Of a DNA stretch of 14,510 bases, positions 6,845 to 14,348 are shown piece by piece. The stretch is taken from contig JAMNXX010000080.1 of NCBI GenBank assembly GCA_023623095.1, forward strand, positions 1-14,510. The letters are read 5' to 3'. Every line of letters starts with the position of its first letter. Position 1 is the first letter of the stretch. This DNA comes from Bacillota bacterium. GTDB lineage: Bacteria; Bacillota; Clostridia; Peptostreptococcales; Thermotaleaceae. Below the pieces are notes generated by a model. It was not told where the DNA came from. It ran no database searches and saw only the letters and a list, made by a program, of their open reading frames with translations. The position numbers were made by a program, and so were the translations under genes.

Positions 6845-6983
6845 TTTTGTAGCACAATAGCATTTTTCCAGCATTTTAATTTACTAAAATTTTAATCTTT
6901 CTCGATATCTCTATCCTTTCTGGTCAAAGATTTAACGAATTTAAACCCTTTTCAAAAAAATAAAACGCTCACATAATTGAGTT

Positions 6984-7000
6984 CTTTATTTAAAATAAAG
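6984..7000. repeat. Perfect 8-1-8 palindrome upstream of the CoA-transferase promoter
   Basis: CTTTATTT-A-AAATAAAG is a perfect inverted repeat located 18 bases upstream of the proposed -35 box at 7019. It could be a protein binding site. The DNA here is very AT-rich, so chance is possible. Confidence 0.4.
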
Positions 7001-7011
7001 TTATTTTTTAA

Positions 7012-7055
7012 TATTCTGTTGATTATCTAAAAATTTTTAGTATTATGTTGATTAT
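7012..7055 (+). promoter_or_regulatory. Composite promoter/operator of the CoA-transferase gene
   Basis: Three elements abut without a gap: a 15-base repeat (TATTCTGTTGATTAT, 7012-7026), a perfect 14-base palindrome (CTAAAAATTTTTAG, 7027-7040), and the repeat again with one mismatch (TATTATGTTGATTAT, 7041-7055). The first repeat carries a -35-like TTGATT (7019-7024) and the second a -10-like TATTAT (7041-7046), 16 bases apart, so the palindrome fills the promoter spacer. Transcription would start near 7053 and leave a leader of about 135 bases. The structure is seen; promoter use and regulation are inferred. Confidence 0.5.
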
Positions 7056-7187
7056 AGGAGAATTTTTCATCAATTTTCTTACATAAGGGGGGATTTAGAT
7101 CGACGTAAAAATAACAAGCACGAAATCTCTTGATCGATATAAAAGTTGCACCAATTCATCTAAAATATTTCAGAAAGGGTGGTTCAA

Positions 7188-8489
7188 ATGGATTGGAGAA
7201 AGGACTACAACAGCAAATTAACGACTCCAGAGGAAGCCGTCAAAAAAATCAAATCTGGCGATCGGGTTGTATTTGCACATGCATGCGCAGAGCCAACGAT
7301 CCTTGTAAATGCGATGTTGGAAAATAAAGATGCTTACCAAAATGTAGAAATCGTTCACCTTGTTCCCAGAGGAAAAAGTGAATACACAAAACCTGGAATG
7401 GAACGCCACTTTCGTCATAATGGATTATTTTTAGGCGCCAGCACTCGTGACGGTGTCAATGAAGGAAGAGCGGATTTTACTCCCTGCTTTTTCTATGAAG
7501 TCCCACGGATGTTTTATGAAGGATATCTTCCAGTAGATGTAGTACTTACTCAATTAAGCCCTCCTGATGAGCATGGCTACTGTTCTTTCGGCGTTTCAAA
7601 CGATTATACAAAACCTGCAACAGAAGTGGCAAAAATCGTTATCGCCGAAATCAATGATCAGATGCCCCGAACCTTAGGAGATTCATTTATTCATATTTCA
7701 GAAATCGATCATCTTGTAGAAGTTTCCTACCCTATCGATGAGCTTGCACCTCCTAAAATCGGAGATGTGGAAAAAGCAATCGGTGAACATTGTGCATCTT
7801 TGATCGAAGATGGTTCTACATTGCAGTTGGGAATCGGATCGATTCCGGATGCAGTGCTTTTATCCCTAAAAGACAAAAAAGATCTGGGGATCCATTCTGA
7901 AATGTTCTCTGATGGTGTTGTAGAACTGGTAGAAGCCGGTGTTATTAATAACAGCAAAAAGACACTGCATAAAGGAAAAATGGTTGTTACATTCCTCATG
8001 GGTACGAAACGATTGTATGATTTCGTGCACAACAATCCTTCTGTTGAGATGTATCCCGTCAATTATGTCAATAATCCTGCTGTGATTGCAAAAAATTATA
8101 AGATGGTTTCCATCAACTCATGTCTTCAAGTCGATCTGATGGGACAGGTCAATGCGGAAAGCATGGGATTGAAACAATTTACAGGTGTTGGTGGACAAGT
8201 TGACTATGTTCGAGGGGCTAATATGGCAAAAGACGGAAAATCCATTATTGCAATGCCCTCCACTGCAGCAAAAGGAAAGATCTCTCGGATCGTCCCTCTT
8301 CTTGATGAAGGAGCTGCCGTCACAACTTCCAGAAATGATGTGAACTATATCGTTACAGAATACGGAATCGCCAGCCTTAGAGGAAAATCCTTGCGAGAGC
8401 GGGCAAGAGCATTGATCCAAATCGCCCATCCGAATTTTAGAGATTCATTGGCTGAAGAATTCGAAAAAAGATTTCGTGAAAAATTTTAA
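7188..8489 (+). CDS. Acetyl-CoA hydrolase/transferase family CoA-transferase (4-hydroxybutyrate or butyrate type)
   Basis: A 433-residue enzyme of the family that contains 4-hydroxybutyrate CoA-transferase and butyryl-CoA:acetate CoA-transferase of clostridia. It moves CoA between an acyl-CoA and a carboxylate (often acetate) through a glutamyl-CoA thioester. The two-domain layout is clear: an N-terminal half with VPRGKSEYTKPGMERHFRHN and SPPDEHGYCSFGVSNDY, and a C-terminal half with LGIGSIPDAV (214-223), the catalytic Glu238 in HSEMFSDG, and GVGGQVDYVRGA (333-344). Glu238 falls at the number reported for the Clostridium aminobutyricum enzyme. I chose the ATG at 7188 because AAAGGGTGG ends five bases before it; a GTG three codons earlier lies inside that site. 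The acyl specificity cannot be settled here. It is probably a single-gene unit with a palindrome-rich promoter, and is separated from the next plus-strand gene by a folded element. Confidence 0.92.
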   Translation: MDWRKDYNSKLTTPEEAVKKIKSGDRVVFAHACAEPTILVNAMLENKDAYQNVEIVHLVPRGKSEYTKPGMERHFRHNGLFLGASTRDGVNEGRADFTPCFFYEVPRMFYEGYLPVDVVLTQLSPPDEHGYCSFGVSNDYTKPATEVAKIVIAEINDQMPRTLGDSFIHISEIDHLVEVSYPIDELAPPKIGDVEKAIGEHCASLIEDGSTLQLGIGSIPDAVLLSLKDKKDLGIHSEMFSDGVVELVEAGVINNSKKTLHKGKMVVTFLMGTKRLYDFVHNNPSVEMYPVNYVNNPAVIAKNYKMVSINSCLQVDLMGQVNAESMGLKQFTGVGGQVDYVRGANMAKDGKSIIAMPSTAAKGKISRIVPLLDEGAAVTTSRNDVNYIVTEYGIASLRGKSLRERARALIQIAHPNFRDSLAEEFEKRFREKF

Positions 8490-8512
8490 TCGCTAAATAA
8501 CATATTTACTCC

Positions 8513-8617
8513 TCATCGGTCTGCTGCAGCGCATGCTCTGTGTAAAAAGCATTTTTTAAGAATTTTTTTCAATCTTAAAATTTTTGATAAAAAAGCAGTA
8601 GGCCGATGATATTTTTT
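8513..8617 (+). terminator. Structured terminator/attenuator-like element between the two plus-strand genes
   Basis: An outer helix, TCATCGG (8513-8519) with CCGATGA (8603-8609), continues inward after a small bulge with CTGCT (8521-8525) and AGCAG (8594-8598). Inside lies a hairpin, TTTTAAGA (8554-8561) with TCTTAAAA (8573-8580), followed by a U-run. A second U-run, ATTTTTT, directly follows the outer helix (8611-8617). The simplest reading is termination after the CoA-transferase gene. The nested layout could also switch or process the transcript leading to the next gene, 140 bases on. The pairing was done by eye. Confidence 0.5.
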
Positions 8618-8755
8618 ATCCTTAAGATCCTGATCCTCTTCTTGAATATTTCTATAATTTCTTACTTGTAACCTTTATGAAGATTTTAAATTACATAATT
8701 CTCAAGATATATTGCAATAATAAGAAAAAATAGAAAGAAAAAGAGGAGGATATTC

Positions 8756-10054
8756 GTGTTTGATAGATGGATGCAGAATATGGTAGAAAAAATATTGGAA
8801 GGGATGTCGGACACAAAACGTACAAAACTTCTACCTATGGTCAATAATTTTTCATGGCTCACTTTTCAGGAAATTGCAGAAAGAGCAAAAACCGGAGTGC
8901 CCTTATCACAACCTGAAGGAAGTACAAGAAAAAATTTCATGGACTTCAGGGATTTGGTATTTATTCCGGCACAATTGGCAACCTTTCCTTTAATGCAAGA
9001 TGTTCCTGTCGACACCTCGATCACAATCGGCCCGATGGCAAAAAAACCCCTTCATCTGCCTATCCCACTTCTCATTACAGGGATGGGATATGGCGTTTCT
9101 GTGAGCAAGGCCGCACGATTGGCCTTATGTAAAGCTTCTGCACTGACAAATACCGCCGCTAATTCCGGTGAAGCCGGTTTTGTTCCATGGGAAAAGGAAT
9201 TGTGCCACAAATATATCGTTCAGTATAATCGTGCAAGATGGGGCAACCAGCCTGAAGATTTGAAAAAGGCAGATGCGATCGAAGTAAGGATTGGACAAGG
9301 AGCAAGTGCATCGGATGGATTCACGATTCCAGCAGACCAGATGGATGCCGAATTAAGAGAACATTTAAATATAAATCCTGATCAGGATGCGGAAATGCCA
9401 AACCGATTTCCAGACATCGATACCATTGAGGATCTAAAAGCAGAAGTAGAAAATTTGAAAAAAATAACCGATGGAGTTCCCGTCGGTGTAAAAATAGGGG
9501 CAGGCGATATTGAAAAAGACATTGATGCCGCGATATACTGCGGATTTGACTTTATTACCCTCGATGGAGGGGAAGGAGGAACAGCAGGAAGCCTCGAAAT
9601 CACCATTAACAATTTTTGCATCCCGCTCGTCATGGGGATATCGAAAGCTGCAAAATATCTAGAGCAAAAAGGAATGAAAGATAAAATCAGTTTGATTGCA
9701 GCAGGCGGGGCGCACACCCCAGGTGATTTCTTAAAAGCCATGGCTTTAGGAGCCGATGCCGTATATATCGGACAGCCACTCTTAATTGCGATGGTATATC
9801 AGCAAGCACATAAAATGCCTGTGGGAACAAATCCCGTTGAAATGTTTGTATATGGCGGAAAAGAGACAGAAAAGCTAGACTGGGAAGAAGCAGCCCAAAG
9901 CATTGCGAATTTTATCAATGCTTCTGTTCAAGAAATGGTATTGGCTTCAAGATGTTTGAACAAAAATGATTTGAAAATGATTGACCGAACAAATTTAAGA
10001 GCTTTGAAAGAGGAAGTCGCCAAAGCTACGGGCACCGAACTGGCATATTCATAA
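8756..10054 (+). CDS. FMN-binding glutamate synthase-domain protein, stand-alone and lacking Fe-S cysteines
   Basis: A 432-residue TIM-barrel protein of the glutamate synthase FMN-domain (Glu_synthase/GltB2-like) family. Visible family features are NTAANSGEAG (132-141), IGQGASASDG (179-188), VGVKIGAGD (243-251), the flavin-loop segment LDGGEGGTAGS (269-279) and the phosphate-binding GGAHTPGDFLKAMALGADAV (317-336). Differences matter: the usual GQGAKPGEGGQLPG loop is replaced, and the three cysteines that hold the 3Fe-4S cluster in true glutamate synthase are absent (IAMVYQQAHKMPVG at 344-357 where GltS has a CxxxxxCxxxxC-type segment). There is no amidotransferase domain and no gltD nearby. 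It is therefore unlikely to be a normal glutamate synthase; the substrate is unknown. The start is GTG (8756) with GAGGAGGA five bases upstream. It follows the CoA-transferase gene by 266 bases on the same strand. Confidence 0.85.
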   Translation: MFDRWMQNMVEKILEGMSDTKRTKLLPMVNNFSWLTFQEIAERAKTGVPLSQPEGSTRKNFMDFRDLVFIPAQLATFPLMQDVPVDTSITIGPMAKKPLHLPIPLLITGMGYGVSVSKAARLALCKASALTNTAANSGEAGFVPWEKELCHKYIVQYNRARWGNQPEDLKKADAIEVRIGQGASASDGFTIPADQMDAELREHLNINPDQDAEMPNRFPDIDTIEDLKAEVENLKKITDGVPVGVKIGAGDIEKDIDAAIYCGFDFITLDGGEGGTAGSLEITINNFCIPLVMGISKAAKYLEQKGMKDKISLIAAGGAHTPGDFLKAMALGADAVYIGQPLLIAMVYQQAHKMPVGTNPVEMFVYGGKETEKLDWEEAAQSIANFINASVQEMVLASRCLNKNDLKMIDRTNLRALKEEVAKATGTELAYS

Positions 10055-10084
10055 ATGGTAAATTAACAGCTCCTATTCATAAAC

Positions 10085-10107
10085 TGAGGCAGCTTTTTGC
10101 TGTCTCA
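10085..10107. terminator. Bidirectional terminator between convergent genes
   Basis: TGAGGCAGC (10085-10093) pairs with GCTGTCTCA (10099-10107), one pair being G-U, around a TTTTT loop. It lies 30 bases after the stop of the plus-strand FMN protein gene. It also contains the stop codon of minus-strand gerC (10105-10107), so the ger transcript ends in its own hairpin. Flanking U-runs are short, so efficiency is uncertain. Confidence 0.6.
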
Positions 10108-11340
10108 TTCATGTTGCATGCTTTTAGAACCCTTCATTCCAAATTCACGAACATGAATTTCTACATTCACTTCTACTGGAACTGTACTAAAATATTCATC
10201 CCAGTTTTCTTTTACTTTTTCCCAAACTTCTGGATATTGAACATACAGTTGCTTTCCAAAACCCGCTACATCTACTTTAAACTCTTTTTGGGTTTTTGTT
10301 AATCCATCATAAATGATAGAAACAATCTCTTCTCTTATTGCTTCTGTTGCCCTTTGCATAAAAGCCTCTTCAAAAGCATCTCCAGAAATCAACCAGTCTT
10401 CTCCAAGACCGCCTTCAGACTCAATCTCTACGACAAAAGAAATTTTTTCTCCTTCAACTTTAGGCTTGATTTGGCTTCTTTGTTCCTTAACCTCATAAAC
10501 AAGAAATTCCTTTGTTTCTTTATCTACTGTCTCCACGGCACTCCCTTCTATTTTCCCTAAAATCCAATTGATAGCCTCGGTTTCCTCCTCACCAAGCCAG
10601 CCGATCATCGTATTTTCTTTTCCTTTTATGACCGCTGCTCCCGCCAATTGTACGCTATCCCCATAGGTAACTACACGAGGAATAAGAAAGCTAGAGCCAT
10701 TCGCCATCTTTTTGGACATATTTCCTAACATCAATTTCTCTGCCATCCTAGCTGTTTTCTTTTCATTTTCCGTTAATGATAATAATGCCAATACAGGTAA
10801 TCTTTCTTTAATCGGCTTCACTTCTAAAACGTCTCTAGCACATCCCTTAGAAATCATCACTTGGATATCCCTTGTCATTTCAGGCTCCCGCAAAAAAAAG
10901 TTTAATAGTTGTTCCAGATTCAACGATTTTGCAATTTCTTCGCTGATAATAATCGCTTTTAAATGTTTGTAATAAGGAAGCCGACTGCTCATCGTAGAGA
11001 ACTGGCTGGCAATTTGAAACAATGTATTCCCCTCACTGGCTACATTGCTATAAGCCTCCTGAGAAGGCATACCGGCGGACGACTCCTTCGAGCCCATCGC
11101 CTGTGAAACAACAAACTGCTGCGTAACCGTTAGCCGGTGCTTTTCATAGCTTAAATTTCTTTCTGACTCTTTTTTTTCCTCTTCCTTTCCCTCCGCAGTT
11201 TTCGGTTTGTCAATCGCTACACCGACAATAATCCCTAAGTCTTCAATTTCTGTTTGATCCCAGCACCCTACCATGATCCCGGCATTTATTAGGAATATGA
11301 AAGCAAAAATAATTCCAATAAAATATCTATTTCTGCCCAT
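10105..11340 (-). CDS. gerC: Spore germination protein C, Ger(x)C family lipoprotein
   Basis: A 411-residue C subunit of a GerA-type germinant receptor, anchored in the inner spore membrane. The N-terminus is a signal sequence ending in a lipoprotein site (IMVGC, Cys26) followed directly by WDQTEIEDLGIIVGVAID, the classic start of mature Ger(x)C proteins (CWD...E). The remainder is the three-domain GerC body, including LPYYKHLKAIIISEEIA and REPEMTRDIQVMISKG. A charged, Lys/Glu-rich insertion (about residues 45-65) lies in the first domain. The ATG overlaps the 3' end of gerB by 14 bases and has AAGGAGGAT upstream, so translation is coupled. It is the last gene of gerA-gerB-gerC and ends inside a hairpin terminator. 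Like other ger operons it is probably expressed in the forespore under SigG, though no promoter was identified. Confidence 0.94.
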   Translation of the reverse strand: MGRNRYFIGIIFAFIFLINAGIMVGCWDQTEIEDLGIIVGVAIDKPKTAEGKEEEKKESERNLSYEKHRLTVTQQFVVSQAMGSKESSAGMPSQEAYSNVASEGNTLFQIASQFSTMSSRLPYYKHLKAIIISEEIAKSLNLEQLLNFFLREPEMTRDIQVMISKGCARDVLEVKPIKERLPVLALLSLTENEKKTARMAEKLMLGNMSKKMANGSSFLIPRVVTYGDSVQLAGAAVIKGKENTMIGWLGEEETEAINWILGKIEGSAVETVDKETKEFLVYEVKEQRSQIKPKVEGEKISFVVEIESEGGLGEDWLISGDAFEEAFMQRATEAIREEIVSIIYDGLTKTQKEFKVDVAGFGKQLYVQYPEVWEKVKENWDEYFSTVPVEVNVEIHVREFGMKGSKSMQHE

Positions 11341-12427
11341 TGCCTATCCTCCTTATCCAGATGATTCCCAATAGGATGAGAGGAATAAATATCCCTGATA
11401 CAATCCCTATATACCCGTTCAAATCCCCCATCTTAAAAACAGCGTTTAAATCCGGAGGCAGCATTGCTGCAATATACATTATCGGAAGCAATCCGTAAAG
11501 AAAAGGATTGATATCTTTTCGAAACAATTGGGCAAGACCCAGCCCCGCAAAATAATAACTTAATACAAAGGTCGTATAGATCGTCAATATCCACAAAACA
11601 AGAAAAATCGGTTCAAAACGCTCAATGATACCTCCCGGCACTTCAATTTCCATCGATGCCGATGCGACCGGCCATGTGAGCAATTGCACTTCCTCTACCG
11701 TAAGCATCCCGATGACGACAACAAATATCAGCAGATAAGATATCATAGAAATGCTAATTCCAGCAAACACAGCTTTAAATGCCTTTTTCGGGTCTTGCAT
11801 AAAATTCGTCAATATTAACATGGATTCATAGCCCACATAAGAAATTAATACCGCTCTCACGCCTTTGAATACAGGCCCTATCCCCTGTGCCAACACCGGT
11901 CGCAGATTATCCAGTTCAAATTTTTGAAATCCACTCATCATACCGATTAAAATCAACAGCATGATGATCGGAAAATAAGCTTCAAGCAAGCGTACAATAG
12001 GATTGATTCCCCCTACAACCAAATAAGTCCCCGTTGTCAAAAACAGAATAACAATTACTTCACGGGGTGTCCTTCCCAACAAATAAATACGCACCAACTC
12101 CGATAGTGCTCTGGCCTCATAACTCGACAATAAAATAAAATGTATGATGAGCAGAATGCTAAACAGCAAACCAACTGTCTTTCCCACAACAATCTGATTG
12201 TATTGGAAAAAAGTTTTTCCGGGAAATCTTCGGCTAAGGCTTACAACCAGATATCCACCTGCCATGGCGATCAAACCTCCTATAAGAATAGAGAGCCAGC
12301 CATCCGGAGTCTTAACAGCCTCTGTTATTGCCCTCGGAACCGTCAGGATACTCACGCCAATCGTGAGCAATGTTACCGAAATCGCCGTCTGTACAGTACT
12401 GATCTTGTCTTTGGGACTGATATTCAT
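11327..12427 (-). CDS. gerB: Spore germination protein B, GerAB-type permease
   Basis: A 366-residue integral membrane protein of the endospore germination permease family (APC superfamily), with about ten transmembrane segments and very short loops. In GerA-type receptors this subunit carries the germinant-binding pocket and resembles amino acid transporters. Visible family features are the N-terminal ISVTLLTIGVSILTVPRAI, the conserved region around RALSELVRIYLLGRTP and the late segment FEPIFLVLWILTIYTTFVLS. The ATG has a GGAGGAG site upstream, starts 31 bases after gerA, and the gene overlaps gerC by 14 bases. The germinant cannot be predicted from the sequence alone; an amino acid is the usual ligand in the family. 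Confidence 0.93.
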   Translation of the reverse strand: MNISPKDKISTVQTAISVTLLTIGVSILTVPRAITEAVKTPDGWLSILIGGLIAMAGGYLVVSLSRRFPGKTFFQYNQIVVGKTVGLLFSILLIIHFILLSSYEARALSELVRIYLLGRTPREVIVILFLTTGTYLVVGGINPIVRLLEAYFPIIMLLILIGMMSGFQKFELDNLRPVLAQGIGPVFKGVRAVLISYVGYESMLILTNFMQDPKKAFKAVFAGISISMISYLLIFVVVIGMLTVEEVQLLTWPVASASMEIEVPGGIIERFEPIFLVLWILTIYTTFVLSYYFAGLGLAQLFRKDINPFLYGLLPIMYIAAMLPPDLNAVFKMGDLNGYIGIVSGIFIPLILLGIIWIRRIGNGQK

Positions 12428-12458
12428 CCTTCTGTCTCCTCCGTTCTATTTTTATGTT

Positions 12459-14003
12459 CTATGAATCCTTTCTCTGTGGATCTTGAGTTTTCATCATTTG
12501 TGGACGCTGACGCATCTTCTTGATGGGAGCACGTATCATCAAATCCTTCCAATTCCTCAATCGATAAGGAACATAAGGAGCCAGATAGTCGATACCGAAG
12601 CTTTTTAATTTGACAAGATGTACGTTAATCATAATATATCCCAGCATAATCCCATATAGTCCCAACGCTCCTGCAACTAGCATCATTGGAAACCTCAACA
12701 TACGAATCGCAATTCCCATTGCATACTCAGGCAAGGCAAAAGAAGAAATGGCCGTCAATGCTACTACAATCACCATGATAGGACTGACAATTCCCGCTCT
12801 GACAGCAGCCTCTCCGATAACTAGCCCCCCTACAATTCCTACTGCCTGCCCTATTGGCTTGGGCAGCCGTAATCCAGCCTCTCTTAAAATCTCAATGGTC
12901 ATTTCCATAATTAATGCCTCGACCAAGGAAGGAAAAGGAACCCCTTCTCGATTGGCAGCAATAGAAATCATCAGATCCATTGGAATCAGGTTCTGATGAA
13001 AGGATACCAGTGCCACATAAATCGCTGGAAGAAATAAAGCAATAAAACTTATTAAGATCCGCAGGATGCGGAGCATCGAACTAAACATCCAGCGTTCATA
13101 ATAATCTTCTCCTGTCTGCAAAAACATAGAAAGTGTAGCAGGAGCAATCAAGACAAAGGGCGTGTTGTCCACAATGATAGCTACAAATCCTTCCAGCAAA
13201 TTGCCGGCCACCTTGTCTGGGCGCTCTGTCGCAAGAACTTGAGGGAAGGGGGACAAAAAATTATCTTCAATCAGTTGTTCTATATACCCGGTCTCCTGTA
13301 TCATATCGATATCGATTTGTTCTATCCGTCTTTTGACTTCATCAACAAGTTCCTGATTGGCAAGCCCTCTTATGTAAGCCACTGCAATATCTGTTTTGGA
13401 ACGCCGTCCTACTTTATAAATATCCACCGTAAAATCGGGATCCCGAATCCGTCGCCGAAGAAGAACGATATTGTCGGTCAATGTCTCTACAAATCCCTCG
13501 CGCGCCCCTCTTATATAAGGCTCCGAAGTCGGTTCAGAAGGAACTCTTGTTTCCCAACCTGGAGTGGATAAAAGCAGTGCCTCATCACTGCTGTCCACAA
13601 AGAAAACTGTTCCTCCTGACAATATATGGGAAATACAGGATTCTATTTGCTGCGCTGTTTTTATTTTTGAAAGCGTCGTCATCGCCCGTTTTAATTCGTC
13701 TCTTAGAGCCTTTTCCCCGCGAACATCCCCTATTTTTCTCAACTCCAATAGAACAGGCTTTAAAATCTGATCATTGATGACTTGTTCATCCGCCAACCCA
13801 TCGATATATACAACGGCAGCTTCAAGCTTAGAATTTTCTATTTGGAAGGAGCGGATAATCACATCCGAACTATGCCCAATTTGCTGATAAATAACCTGTA
13901 AGTTGGTTTTTAGGTTTTTGCTTATGCTTGTAACATCCTTTGACGATTTTAGCTTTTGACTTGCTTCTCCTTTTTTTTTCTTATTTTTGAACCATCGAAA
14001 CAT
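12459..14003 (-). CDS. gerA: Spore germination protein A, GerAA type
   Basis: A 514-residue A subunit of a GerA-type germinant receptor, the membrane component reported to form an oligomeric ion channel. A basic N-terminal tail (residues 1-20) precedes a soluble cytoplasmic domain of about 290 residues with EPYIRGAREGFVE (161-173; the family usually has RGPREGF, so Pro is replaced by Ala) and VLATERPD (256-263). Then come GEDYYERW (298-305) and the membrane domain with about five segments, including FPSLVEALIMEMTIEILREA (357-376) and the GIVGGLVIGEAAVRAGIVSP block (389-408). The length is normal for the family. The ATG has GAGGATAAAGG directly upstream. It opens gerA-gerB-gerC and is preceded by a tiny single-TM gene 44 bases upstream, probably in the same transcript. 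Confidence 0.95.
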   Translation of the reverse strand: MFRWFKNKKKKGEASQKLKSSKDVTSISKNLKTNLQVIYQQIGHSSDVIIRSFQIENSKLEAAVVYIDGLADEQVINDQILKPVLLELRKIGDVRGEKALRDELKRAMTTLSKIKTAQQIESCISHILSGGTVFFVDSSDEALLLSTPGWETRVPSEPTSEPYIRGAREGFVETLTDNIVLLRRRIRDPDFTVDIYKVGRRSKTDIAVAYIRGLANQELVDEVKRRIEQIDIDMIQETGYIEQLIEDNFLSPFPQVLATERPDKVAGNLLEGFVAIIVDNTPFVLIAPATLSMFLQTGEDYYERWMFSSMLRILRILISFIALFLPAIYVALVSFHQNLIPMDLMISIAANREGVPFPSLVEALIMEMTIEILREAGLRLPKPIGQAVGIVGGLVIGEAAVRAGIVSPIMVIVVALTAISSFALPEYAMGIAIRMLRFPMMLVAGALGLYGIMLGYIMINVHLVKLKSFGIDYLAPYVPYRLRNWKDLMIRAPIKKMRQRPQMMKTQDPQRKDS

Positions 14004-14047
14004 CCTTTATCCTCGCTTTTTCCTTTTATCATTTAATCTTTAAAACA

Positions 14048-14164
14048 TCAGGAAGAACGCAGCCATTCAAAAAATTTAGAAATCCCAAAAGGAATAATAA
14101 AAGCGCAAAAAGCCCCTATCCATAGTTCCAAATGAGATAGTTCTAAAAATATTTTGCGCAGCAA
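14048..14164 (-). CDS. 38-residue single-TM micro-protein directly upstream of gerA
   Basis: A very short frame (38 residues) of clearly membrane character: a basic start (MLRKIFLELSHLEL), a hydrophobic helix (WIGAFCAFIIPFGI, about 15-28) and an amphipathic end (SKFFEWLRSS). The TTG start (14164-14162) has a strong site, GAGGTGAGGGG, just upstream; an in-frame GTG three codons earlier lies within that site. The stop is 44 bases before gerA on the same strand, with no terminator between, so it is probably co-transcribed. Some ger operons carry small membrane 'D' subunits that modulate the receptor, but those are longer, usually with two TM helices, so this may be an unrelated or new accessory peptide. 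No homology could be tested. Confidence 0.6.
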   Translation of the reverse strand: MLRKIFLELSHLELWIGAFCAFIIPFGISKFFEWLRSS

Positions 14165-14169
14165 TCCCC

Positions 14170-14295
14170 TCACCTCATTTTATTATTTTTCTGCCAATCA
14201 AATTGAAATTTTTTTTTCCAAGCTCCCTCTGCACGTTTGGCATCGCGAAAAAATTTACAGATAGCGTTGTTCTCCTTTACAAGAATATTACACAA
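14170..14295 (-). CDS. Possible 41-residue small protein upstream of the gerA micro-protein
   Basis: A minus-strand frame from TTG 14295 to TGA 14170-14172 encodes a basic, soluble peptide (starts MCNILVKENNAICKF, ends QKNNKMR; 41 residues). A GAGGGTTT site lies about nine bases before the TTG. Its stop codon falls inside the ribosome binding site of the next small gene, five bases before that start, as in coupled pairs. It is too short to be certain, no family was recognised, and it may be a leader or chance frame in the ger upstream region. Confidence 0.3.
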   Translation of the reverse strand: MCNILVKENNAICKFFRDAKRAEGAWKKKFQFDWQKNNKMR

Positions 14296-14348
14296 ATTTT
14301 TAAACCCTCAATAAGCGAACGATGCCTTCTCATTTTTTTGGATTCCTC

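Noticed and set aside
7135..7150. TTGCA resembling a sigma-54 -12 element before the CoA-transferase gene
   Set aside because: The required GG at -24 is missing at the correct spacing.
7130..7327. 65-residue plus-strand frame starting at TTG 7130
   Set aside because: It overlaps the CoA-transferase gene start in another frame, with no suitable ribosome binding site and no family features.
9382..9741. 119-residue minus-strand frame inside the FMN protein gene
   Set aside because: It lies entirely antisense to a well-supported coding region and is rich in Ser/Pro, as typical shadow frames are.
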